DNA of 35,726 nt, from NCBI GenBank assembly GCA_900759385.1, contig CAAEUZ010000031.1, positions 1 to 35,726 on the forward strand. The letters run 5' to 3'. A program made the position numbers and the translations under genes. Shown here in pieces: positions 25,858 to 32,448 of this stretch; positions within the stretch are counted from its first letter, which is position 1, and the number at the start of each line of letters is the position of its first letter. Source of the DNA: an uncultured Oscillospiraceae bacterium (GTDB lineage Bacteria > Bacillota > Clostridia > Oscillospirales > Oscillospiraceae). A model generated the notes under the pieces. The model was not told the origin of the DNA and did no database searches. It saw nothing but the letters and a program-made list of their open reading frames with translations.

Positions 25858-26695
25858 GCGCCTGGGCGAAGCGCTGCGGGACGCGGACGCCGTCGTGATC
25901 GGCGCGGGGGCGGGACTCTCCACCTCGGCCGGTTTCACCTACAGCGGGGAGCGCTTTGAGCAGCATTTTGCGGATTTTGAGGCCAAATACGGCTTCCACG
26001 ACATGTACACCGGCGGTTTCTATCCTTTTGAGACGCCGGAGGAGTACTGGGCATACTGGAGCCGCTTCATCTGGATAAACCGCTATACCGACCCGCCCCG
26101 GGACACCTACGGCGTGCTGCGCGAGCTTGTGCGCGGCAAGGACTGCTTTGTCCTCACCACCAACGTGGACCACTGCTTTCAGAGGGCCGGCTTCGACAAG
26201 CGCCGGCTCTTCTACACCCAGGGTGACTACGGCCTGCTCCAGTGCTCGGAGCCATGCTGCCGGGAGACCTGGGACAACGAAGAGCTCATCCGGCGCATGG
26301 CTACGGAGCAGAAGGACATGCGCGTACCCACGGAGCTCATACCGCGCTGTCCCCGCTGCGGCCGTCCGTTGACTACCAACCTGCGTGCCGACGGCAGGTT
26401 CGTGGAGAACGCCGGCTGGCACGCCGCCGCCGGGCGCTACGAAGACTTCCTGCGCCGCCACGGCAGCGGGAAGGTGCTGTACCTGGAGCTCGGCGTCGGC
26501 TTCAACACACCGGTCATCATCAAATACCCCTTCTGGCAGTTCACGGCCCGCAACCGCGACGCCGTGTTTGCCTGCATCAACTACGGCGAGGCCTTCGCGC
26601 CCGCGCAGATCGCCCGGCAGTCAATCTGCATCGACGCGGACATAGACCCCGTGCTGCGCCGCCTGCTGGCAGCGCGCAGGCAGCCTGACAGATGA
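25802..26695 (+). CDS. Class M sirtuin (SirTM), putative protein ADP-ribosyltransferase
   Basis: 297 residues. NAD-binding GAGAGLSTSAG (34-44), TTNVDH (119-124) in place of TQNID, and TQGD (139-142) where classical sirtuins have the catalytic His, a Gln swap seen in SirTMs. A Cys set for zinc is at C148, C152/C153, C183 and C186. Studied SirTMs are ADP-ribosyltransferases that modify a lipoylated GcvH-L protein and are linked to oxidative stress. Neither GcvH-L nor its ligase LplA2 is in this window. The ATG at 25802 has AAGGTG upstream and lies inside the macrodomain gene. It is the last gene of the operon. Confidence 0.9.
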   Translation: MFSKTRTRTSTGASSGAAERLGEALRDADAVVIGAGAGLSTSAGFTYSGERFEQHFADFEAKYGFHDMYTGGFYPFETPEEYWAYWSRFIWINRYTDPPRDTYGVLRELVRGKDCFVLTTNVDHCFQRAGFDKRRLFYTQGDYGLLQCSEPCCRETWDNEELIRRMATEQKDMRVPTELIPRCPRCGRPLTTNLRADGRFVENAGWHAAAGRYEDFLRRHGSGKVLYLELGVGFNTPVIIKYPFWQFTARNRDAVFACINYGEAFAPAQIARQSICIDADIDPVLRRLLAARRQPDR

Positions 26696-26701
26696 CGCGG
26701 C

Positions 26702-26730
26702 TTGCGCCCCGGCCCCGGGTGTGGTAAAAT
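26702..26730 (+). promoter_or_regulatory. Promoter of the inositol-monophosphatase-family gene
   Basis: TTGCGC (26702-26707), a 17-nt spacer, TAAAAT (26725-26730). A 9-bp hairpin (26740-26761) lies in the leader right after it and has no U-tract. Confidence 0.5.
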
Positions 26731-26788
26731 GCCTCTGCACCGGAGGCGTGCGCGCCTCCGGGACAAACAGGAAGCGGAGGTAAACAGC

Positions 26789-27595
26789 ATGAGCCAAACG
26801 GAAATCCTGACCGCGGCCCTGGAGGCGGAGGTCATCGCCGCCGTGCGCTCCGCCGGGGCGCTTCTCACCGCCCGCGGCGCCGTACACGACATACGCGCCA
26901 AGAGCCGCACCGACTTTGTCACCGACGTGGACATGCGCGTGCAGGCGATGCTCAGGTCCCGGCTGGGAGAGCTCGCGCCCGGGGTACAGTTCATGGGCGA
27001 GGAGCAGGACAACGCGGCCATAGACCCCTCGCGCCCCTGCTGGATACTCGACCCGGTGGACGGCACGACGAACCTCATCCGCGGACTGAACCACAGCGCG
27101 GTCTCCCTGGCGCTGGCCGAGGGCGGCCGGCCCGTATTCGGCGCCGTCTTCAACCCCTACGCCGGCGAGCTCTTCACCGCGCGCTCCGGCGGCGGCGCTT
27201 ACCTGAACGGGCAGCCGATACACGTCACCGGCACCGCCTCGCTGAGTTCGGCCCTGGTCAGCGTGGGCACCTCGCCCGGCCGACGGGAATGGGCCGGCAT
27301 GGTCTTTTCCGAGATGCGCGCGCTCTATGAGCGGAGCCTTGACGTGCGCCGCAGCGGCTGTGCCAGCCTGGACCTCTGCGACGTGGCCTGCGGGCGTCTG
27401 GACGCCTATGTCGAGCGCTGGCTCCTGCCCTGGGATTACGCTGCCGGGGCCGTCATCGTGGCCGAGGCCGGCGGCCGGGTCACTGACTGCGCAAACGCCG
27501 GCCTGTCCATGGTCAGCGGCGGCGGGCTGCTCTGCAGCAACGGCGCGCTGCACGGAGAGGTGCTGGCCGTCCTGGCGCAGGTTGGCCTCGGTTAA
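26789..27595 (+). CDS. Inositol-monophosphatase-family phosphatase
   Basis: About 268 residues. Metal-binding motifs GEEQD (70-74) and LDPVDGTTN (87-95), and the C-terminal WDYAAGAVIVAEAGG. These define the IMPase/SuhB/CysQ superfamily of Mg-dependent, lithium-sensitive phosphatases. Substrate choice (inositol phosphate, PAP or another sugar phosphate) cannot be read here. The frame is open upstream, but GCGGAGG 7 nt before the ATG at 26789 fixes the start. It probably stands alone between the SirTM operon and the riboflavin operon. Confidence 0.9.
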   Translation: MSQTEILTAALEAEVIAAVRSAGALLTARGAVHDIRAKSRTDFVTDVDMRVQAMLRSRLGELAPGVQFMGEEQDNAAIDPSRPCWILDPVDGTTNLIRGLNHSAVSLALAEGGRPVFGAVFNPYAGELFTARSGGGAYLNGQPIHVTGTASLSSALVSVGTSPGRREWAGMVFSEMRALYERSLDVRRSGCASLDLCDVACGRLDAYVERWLLPWDYAAGAVIVAEAGGRVTDCANAGLSMVSGGGLLCSNGALHGEVLAVLAQVGLG

Positions 27596-27603
27596 CTTTC
27601 CTC

Positions 27604-27632
27604 TTGACAAGCGCGTCAGTCGGGGCTATCAT
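27604..27632 (+). promoter_or_regulatory. Promoter of the riboflavin operon
   Basis: TTGACA (27604-27609), a 17-nt spacer, TATCAT (27627-27632), about 22 nt before the FMN riboswitch. Confidence 0.8.
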
Positions 27633-27654
27633 ATTAGCGAAGTTAATATTTGTC

Positions 27655-27763
27655 TTCAGGGCAGGGTGAAATTCCCGATCGGCGGTATAGTCCGCGAGCG
27701 CTTGACGGCGCAGGATTTGGTGCAATTCCAAAACCGACAGTTACAGTCTGGATGAAAGAAGAT
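27655..27763 (+). promoter_or_regulatory. FMN riboswitch (RFN element)
   Basis: The conserved blocks occur in order: GGGCAGGGTGAAATTCCC, GATCGGCGGT, GTCCGCGAGCG, GGTGCAATTCC, ACCGACAGT and AGTCTGGATGAAAGAAGA. It binds FMN in the nascent mRNA and should lower expression of the ribD-ribE-ribBA-ribH operon, here by the terminator at 27797-27835. Confidence 0.96.
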
Positions 27764-27796
27764 TTTTGCGCGGGCATTTTCCCGTATGCTTGTATT

Positions 27797-27835
27797 GCTC
27801 TGAGACGGTTTTCCGTTTCAGAGCTTTCGTTTTTT
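27797..27835 (+). terminator. Riboswitch-controlled terminator
   Basis: GCTCTGAGACGG pairs with CCGTTTCAGAGC (one G-U pair) around TTTT, followed by TTTCGTTTTTT. It lies about 33 nt past the FMN aptamer. Confidence 0.9.
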
Positions 27836-27860
27836 CAGGCGTACCTTGCCCGCAGGATTT

Positions 27861-27899
27861 GCCGGGCCCCGAGGATATACTTCGGGGCCCGGCTCTTTT
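27861..27899 (+). terminator. Second strong hairpin just before ribD
   Basis: GCCGGGCCCCGA (27861-27872) pairs perfectly with TCGGGGCCCGGC (27882-27893), followed by TCTTTT and then the ribD ribosome site GGAGG. It could be a backup terminator or a translation element. Confidence 0.55.
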
Positions 27900-27911
27900 G
27901 GAGGTGTGAAT

Positions 27912-29015
27912 ATGAACGACGAGTACTACATGCGCCGCGCGCTCGAGCTGGCGAAGCTCGGCATGGGCCATACCTCGCCCAATCCCATGGTCGGTGCTGT
28001 AATTGTGAAGGACGGCCGCATCATAGGCGGGGGTTACCACGAGCGCTGCGGCTCCCTCCACGCCGAGCGCAGCGCCCTCGCGCACTGCGGCGCCGATCCG
28101 CGCGGGGCCGTCATGTACGTGACGCTGGAGCCCTGCTGCCACCACGGCCGCCAGCCCCCCTGCACGGACGCCATCCTGGCCGCGGGCATATCCCGCGTGG
28201 TGGTCGGCTCCGGCGACCCGAACCCGCTCGTGGCCGGACGCGGCATCGAGATCCTGCGCTCGCAGGGGGTGGAGGTGACGGAGCATGTCCTCTCCGGCGA
28301 GTGCGAGGCCCTGAACGCGGTGTTTTTCCACTACATCCGCACCGGGATGCCCTATGCCGCGCTCAAGTACGCCATGACGCTCGACGGGAAAATCGCCGCA
28401 TACACCGGCGAATCCAAGTGGATAACCGGCACAGCCGCGCGGGAGCACGTGCACCGGCTGCGGGGCAGGTACCGGGGCATCATGTGCGGCGTCGGCACCG
28501 TGCTGGCCGACGACCCGCTGCTCACCTGCCGCATACCGGGCGGGCGCGATCCCGTGCGCATAGTCTGCGACAGCGCGCTGCGCACCCCGCTCGGCTCCAA
28601 CCTGGTGCGCACCGCGCGGGAGACGCCGCTGATCATAGCCACGCTCTGCACCGACGATGCGCGCACGGCCCCGTATGTGGATGCCGGTTGCGAGGTGATA
28701 ACGCTCCCTGCCAGGGACGGGCACATAGACCTCTCCGCCCTCATGCGCGAGCTGGGCCAGCGGGAGATTGACGGCCTGCTCATAGAGGGCGGGGCCACGC
28801 TGAACTGGTCGGCGCTGGAGGCCGGGCTGGTGCGCCGGGTCTACGCCTACATCGCTCCCAAGCTGCTCGGCGGCGCGGCGGCCAAATCCCCCATAGGCGG
28901 ACCGGGCTTCCCCAGCCCCGGCGCCGGGACGGAGCTCTCCATTGAGCGAACCGAACGGCTGGGAGATGACATATTGCTGGAATGCGAGGTGAAGCAGTCT
29001 TGTTCACAGGAATAA
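27912..29015 (+). CDS. ribD: Bifunctional riboflavin deaminase/reductase RibD
   Basis: 367 residues. The N-terminal deaminase has the zinc site HAERSAL and PCCHHGRQPPC; the C-terminal reductase begins near 145 (YAALKYAMTLDGKIA) and has LLIEGGATLNWSAL. It converts the pyrimidine product of GTP cyclohydrolase II through deamination and then side-chain reduction with NADPH. The frame is open upstream, but GGAGGTG right before the ATG at 27912 and the family start (MNDEYYMRRALELA) fix it. It is the first gene of the operon and overlaps ribE. Confidence 0.96.
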   Translation: MNDEYYMRRALELAKLGMGHTSPNPMVGAVIVKDGRIIGGGYHERCGSLHAERSALAHCGADPRGAVMYVTLEPCCHHGRQPPCTDAILAAGISRVVVGSGDPNPLVAGRGIEILRSQGVEVTEHVLSGECEALNAVFFHYIRTGMPYAALKYAMTLDGKIAAYTGESKWITGTAAREHVHRLRGRYRGIMCGVGTVLADDPLLTCRIPGGRDPVRIVCDSALRTPLGSNLVRTARETPLIIATLCTDDARTAPYVDAGCEVITLPARDGHIDLSALMRELGQREIDGLLIEGGATLNWSALEAGLVRRVYAYIAPKLLGGAAAKSPIGGPGFPSPGAGTELSIERTERLGDDILLECEVKQSCSQE

Positions 29016-29638
29016 TTGAAGAGGTCGGTACGGTGGAACGCGTGCAGCGCGGCGCCAATTCGGCAGTGCTGCGTATCAAAGCCCGGACCGTGCTGGAGGA
29101 CATACATCTCGGCGACAGCATCGCCGTAAACGGCGTGTGCCTCACGGTTACCGGCTTTGACCGCACCGGTTTTTCCGCCGACGTCATGCACGAGACGCTG
29201 GACCGCTCGGCCCTGGTGCTCGTCAGGAGCGGCACCCAGGTGAACCTCGAACGGGCCATGGCCGCGAACGGCCGCTTCGGCGGGCACATAGTCGCCGGGC
29301 ACGTGGACGGCACGGGCACCATAGAGAGGCTGCGCCGCGACGGCAACGCCGTCTGGTACGATTTCTCCGCCCCGCCCGGGGTGCTGCGCTACGTGGTGGA
29401 GAAGGGCTCCATAGCCATTGACGGCGTCAGCCTCACGGTGGCGCGGGTGAGCGGCAGGGGCTTTTCCATCTCCGCCATACCGCACACGCTGGCCAATACA
29501 GCGCTGCAGTATAAGCGCGCCGGCGACACGGTCAACCTGGAGACGGATATCATAGGCAAATACGTGGAAAAGCTGATGCAGCCGGCAAATGCCCCCGCGG
29601 GGATTACGCTGGAAGCACTGATTGAAAACGGGTTTTAG
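29000..29638 (+). CDS. ribE: Riboflavin synthase alpha subunit
   Basis: About 212 residues with the two lumazine-binding repeats of the family: FTGIIEEVG...VNGVCLTV and GHVDGTG...IDGVSLTV. It joins two lumazine molecules into riboflavin. The family begins MFTGIIEE, which matches a TTG start at 29000 with GAGGTGA 7 nt before it; an ATG 6 codons upstream lacks a site. The start lies inside the end of ribD (16-nt overlap), so translation is coupled. Confidence 0.95.
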   Translation: MFTGIIEEVGTVERVQRGANSAVLRIKARTVLEDIHLGDSIAVNGVCLTVTGFDRTGFSADVMHETLDRSALVLVRSGTQVNLERAMAANGRFGGHIVAGHVDGTGTIERLRRDGNAVWYDFSAPPGVLRYVVEKGSIAIDGVSLTVARVSGRGFSISAIPHTLANTALQYKRAGDTVNLETDIIGKYVEKLMQPANAPAGITLEALIENGF

Positions 29639-29683
29639 CTTTGCGGCCTTAAAAAAGCGGCAAACCACCGAAAGGAGCAGACT

Positions 29684-30907
29684 ATGTATAACTTCAACAC
29701 CATACCCGAAGCCCTGGACGAGCTCCGCGCGGGGCGCATCATCCTTGTCACCGATGACCCGGAGCGCGAAAACGAGGGCGACTTCATCTGCGCGGCGGAG
29801 TTCGCCACCACGGAGAACGTGAACTTCATGGCCACCCACGGCAAGGGCCTGATCTGCATGCCCATGAGCGCGGAGTACGTGGAGCGGCTGCACTTCCCGC
29901 AGATGGTCTCGGACAACACGGATAACCACGAGACGGCGTTCACCGTCAGCATAGACCATATCTCCACCACCACCGGCATATCCGCCGCGGAGCGGAGCAT
30001 AACGGCCATGAAGTGCGTGGACCCGGACGCCAGGCCTTCGGACTTCCGCCGTCCGGGGCACATGTTCCCGCTGCTGGCAAAGAAAAACGGCGTGCTCGAG
30101 CGCGAGGGGCACACGGAGGCCACCGTTGACCTGCTGCGGCTGGCCGGGCTCAGGCAGGTGGGGCTGTGCTGCGAGATAATGCGCGAGGACGGCACCATGA
30201 TGCGCACGGCGGAGCTGGTGGAGCTGGCCGGGCGCTTCGGCATCAAGATCTTCGCCATCAGCGACCTCATCGCCTACCGCAAGCGGCACGAGAAGCTGGT
30301 CGAGCGCGTGGCGGACGTGCGCCTGCCCACCAGGTACGGCGATTTCCGCGCCCTTGGCTATGTAAACAGGCTCAACGGCGAGCACCACGTCGCCCTGGTC
30401 AAGGGCGACATCGGCGGCGGCGAGGACGTCCTCTGCCGCGTACACTCCGAGTGCCTCACGGGCGACACCTTCGGCTCCCTGCGCTGCGACTGCGGCGAAC
30501 AGCTCGCGAGCGCCATGAAGCAGATAGACGCCGAGGGCCGCGGCGTGCTGCTCTACATGCGCCAGGAAGGGCGCGGCATCGGGCTCATAAACAAGCTGCG
30601 CGCCTACGAGCTGCAGGAACAGGGTCTGGACACGCTCGAGGCCAACATCGCCCTCGGCTTCGCGGGCGACCTGCGCGAGTATTACATCGGCGCGCAGATC
30701 CTGCGCGACCTGGGCGTGCGCACGATGCGCCTGCTCACCAACAACCCGGACAAGGTCTACCAGCTGGAGGATTTCGGGCTGGAGATAACTGAACGCGTAC
30801 CCATACAGGTCGAGGCCACAAAGTACGACCTCAGATACCTGCTCACCAAGAAGGACCGCATGGGACACATACTCAACTATGACGAAAAGGAGACTGTAAA
30901 CGCATGA
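29684..30907 (+). CDS. ribBA: Bifunctional DHBP synthase / GTP cyclohydrolase II
   Basis: 407 residues. The N-terminal DHBP synthase carries TDDPERENEGDF and makes the four-carbon unit from ribulose 5-phosphate. The C-terminal cyclohydrolase II has the zinc site C-x10-C-x-C (CLTGDTFGSLRCDC) and MRQEGRGIGL, and opens GTP. Both first steps of riboflavin synthesis are thus on one chain. AAAGGAG precedes the ATG. Its stop overlaps the ribH ATG by 4 nt. Confidence 0.97.
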   Translation: MYNFNTIPEALDELRAGRIILVTDDPERENEGDFICAAEFATTENVNFMATHGKGLICMPMSAEYVERLHFPQMVSDNTDNHETAFTVSIDHISTTTGISAAERSITAMKCVDPDARPSDFRRPGHMFPLLAKKNGVLEREGHTEATVDLLRLAGLRQVGLCCEIMREDGTMMRTAELVELAGRFGIKIFAISDLIAYRKRHEKLVERVADVRLPTRYGDFRALGYVNRLNGEHHVALVKGDIGGGEDVLCRVHSECLTGDTFGSLRCDCGEQLASAMKQIDAEGRGVLLYMRQEGRGIGLINKLRAYELQEQGLDTLEANIALGFAGDLREYYIGAQILRDLGVRTMRLLTNNPDKVYQLEDFGLEITERVPIQVEATKYDLRYLLTKKDRMGHILNYDEKETVNA

Positions 30908-31368
30908 AAACCTATGAAGGCAAGCTTGTATCCGGCAACATCCGCGTGGGCATAGTCTGTGCCCGCTTCAACGAGTTCATCACCTCCCGCCTGCTCGGCG
31001 GCGCTCTCGACGGGCTCAGGCGCCGCGGTGTGGACGATGACGATGTCGCCGTCGCCTGGGTGCCCGGCGCCTTTGAGATACCGCTGGTCGCCAAAAAGAT
31101 GGCCGCGAGCGGCCGTTACGACGCCGTGATCTGCCTCGGCGCCGTCATCCGCGGCAGCACCAGCCACTATGAGTACGTCTGCGCCGAAGTCAGCAAGGGC
31201 ATAGCCGCCGTGCAGCTCGAGGCGGGCGTACCCGTCATGTTCGGTGTCCTGACCACGGAGAACATAGAGCAGGCCATAGAGCGTGCCGGCTCCAAGGCCG
31301 GCAACAAGGGCAGCGAGTGCGCCGAGGGCGCCATAGAGATGGTCAACCTCCTGCGCGAGCTCGGCTGA
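30904..31368 (+). CDS. ribH: 6,7-dimethyl-8-ribityllumazine synthase
   Basis: 154 residues, usual length. Family motifs ARFNEFIT, WVPGAFEIP, GAVIRGSTSHYEYV (with the catalytic His) and FGVLTTENIEQAIERAG. It condenses the pyrimidine with DHBP to give lumazine and normally forms a 60-mer or pentamer shell. It is the last gene of the operon, with an ATGA overlap with ribBA. Confidence 0.97.
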   Translation: MKTYEGKLVSGNIRVGIVCARFNEFITSRLLGGALDGLRRRGVDDDDVAVAWVPGAFEIPLVAKKMAASGRYDAVICLGAVIRGSTSHYEYVCAEVSKGIAAVQLEAGVPVMFGVLTTENIEQAIERAGSKAGNKGSECAEGAIEMVNLLRELG

Positions 31369-31390
31369 GCCGCGAGCGCCCGACGGTATG

Positions 31391-31421
31391 AAAAAGCGCC
31401 ATGCGGGATCCCGCATGGCGC
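31391..31421 (-). terminator. Palindromic terminator between ribH and the nitroreductase gene
   Basis: A perfect 26-bp palindrome at 31396-31421 (left arm GCGCCATGCGGGA). On the minus strand TTTTT follows, which fits the end of the 31432-31953 gene; it may also stop the rib operon. Confidence 0.75.
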
Positions 31422-31431
31422 CTGTACCGTC

Positions 31432-31953
31432 TTATTTTATCAGCTTCACATAGCCGGACCGGCGCGGCTTGGCCTCCGGCAGGTCTCCGTCCGGATAGCC
31501 GAGCAGGCAGTTGCCCACGCCTATCCAGTCGCCTTCCACCTCCCACTTGGCCAGCAGCTCGCGGCCCTCCGGCAGCTCAAAGGTCTCATGCGCGCGGTTG
31601 ACCCAGCAGGAGCCGAGACCCAGCGCATGCGCGGCGTTCATCATATTGCCCATCACCAGCGAGGCGTCCTGCACGCCGTTGCGGTTCCCGGCCTGGGCAA
31701 ACACCACCACGACGGTCGGCGCGCCGTAGAAGGGGTCCGATCCGGCGCCCATGATCTGGGCGTTCAGGCTGCTCAGGCGGGCGATGTCGTCCTTGTCCTG
31801 CACGGCTATTATCAGGGGCGACTGCCGGCCCATAGCGGTCGGCGCATACATGCCGGCCTTGAGCACGGCGTAAAGCTCCTCGTCGCTTATCTGTTCGGGC
31901 TTGTACTTCCTCACGCTGCGGCGCGTGAGCAGATTGTCATAGGCTGCGTTCAT
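31432..31953 (-). CDS. Nitroreductase-family flavoprotein
   Basis: 173 residues, a small FMN-binding nitroreductase: LLTRRSVRKYKPEQISDEEL, APTAMGRQSPLIIAVQ, QDASLVMGNMMNAAHALGLGSCWVNR, and GYPDGDLPEAKPRRSGYVKLI. It reduces nitro groups or quinones with NAD(P)H; the natural substrate is unknown. The frame is open upstream, but AGGAGG 6 nt before the ATG at 31953 sets the start. It has no ferredoxin clusters, unlike the nitroreductase at 21232. Confidence 0.9.
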   Translation of the reverse strand: MNAAYDNLLTRRSVRKYKPEQISDEELYAVLKAGMYAPTAMGRQSPLIIAVQDKDDIARLSSLNAQIMGAGSDPFYGAPTVVVVFAQAGNRNGVQDASLVMGNMMNAAHALGLGSCWVNRAHETFELPEGRELLAKWEVEGDWIGVGNCLLGYPDGDLPEAKPRRSGYVKLIK

Positions 31954-32014
31954 AGTGCACCTCCTGAACTTTATATGTCTTATTTTATACCGTTCCGGAC
32001 TTTTTCGCAAGCAC

Positions 32015-32043
32015 TTGACAGCACCTTCCGCCGGTGTTACCAT
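32015..32043 (+). promoter_or_regulatory. Promoter of the S24-like gene
   Basis: TTGACA (32015-32020), a 17-nt spacer, TACCAT (32038-32043). It is only about 20 nt before the start codon. Confidence 0.65.
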
Positions 32044-32063
32044 CGTGAAAGAGGTGCTTTGAC

Positions 32064-32402
32064 ATGCTTGAGACAGACTGCCTGACCGTTGACGGGGACA
32101 GCTGCGCCGACTTCGCGCTGCGCGTCACGGACGACGAGTGCGAGCCCTACATAGCACGGGGCGGCACGGCTTATATCCAGCGCGGCGCCGTTATTTCCGA
32201 CGGCGACGTGGGGCTGTTTTTTGACGGGCACCGCGCCGTTATACGCCAGTACTGCGAGGACTGGGCCGGTAACGCCCATCTCCTGACCCTCAACCGCCGC
32301 CGTGCCGGGGGCGACATCCTCCTGCCGGCCGGTGAAGGACGGCCCGTCTGCTGTTTCGGCCGCGTACTCCTGGACCGGGAAGTACCGCTGCCGCGCCGGT
32401 AA
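32064..32402 (+). CDS. Stand-alone S24/LexA-like domain with lost catalytic residues
   Basis: 112 residues. The layout follows the LexA/S24 C-terminal domain: DFALRVTDDECEPYIARGGTAYIQRG, DGDVGLFFDGHRAVIRQY, LLTLNRRRAGGDILLP and a closing GRVLL. In active S24 proteins the first segment reads GDSM with the nucleophile Ser; here it is DDEC (23-26), so Glu replaces Ser. The partner Lys is Arg61. There is no DNA-binding domain. It is thus probably a non-proteolytic protein-interaction module. AAAGAGGTG precedes the ATG. The 5 Cys are unusually many for such a small domain. Confidence 0.65.
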   Translation: MLETDCLTVDGDSCADFALRVTDDECEPYIARGGTAYIQRGAVISDGDVGLFFDGHRAVIRQYCEDWAGNAHLLTLNRRRAGGDILLPAGEGRPVCCFGRVLLDREVPLPRR

Positions 32403-32443
32403 AAAAGAAGGCCCGCTGCTGAAAAATTCAGCTGGCCTTCTTC
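32402..32443 (-). terminator. Terminator of the MacB-type transporter gene
   Basis: AAGAAGGCC/GGCCTTCTT outer stem and GCTGAA/TTCAGC inner stem. On the minus strand TTTTTTA follows. It also overlaps the end of the S24-like gene and may serve both. Confidence 0.8.
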
Positions 32444-32448
32444 TGTTG

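Noticed and set aside
26740..26761. Terminator of the SirTM operon
   Set aside because: The 9-bp hairpin has no U-tract and lies downstream of a likely promoter for the next gene, so it is more likely part of that leader.
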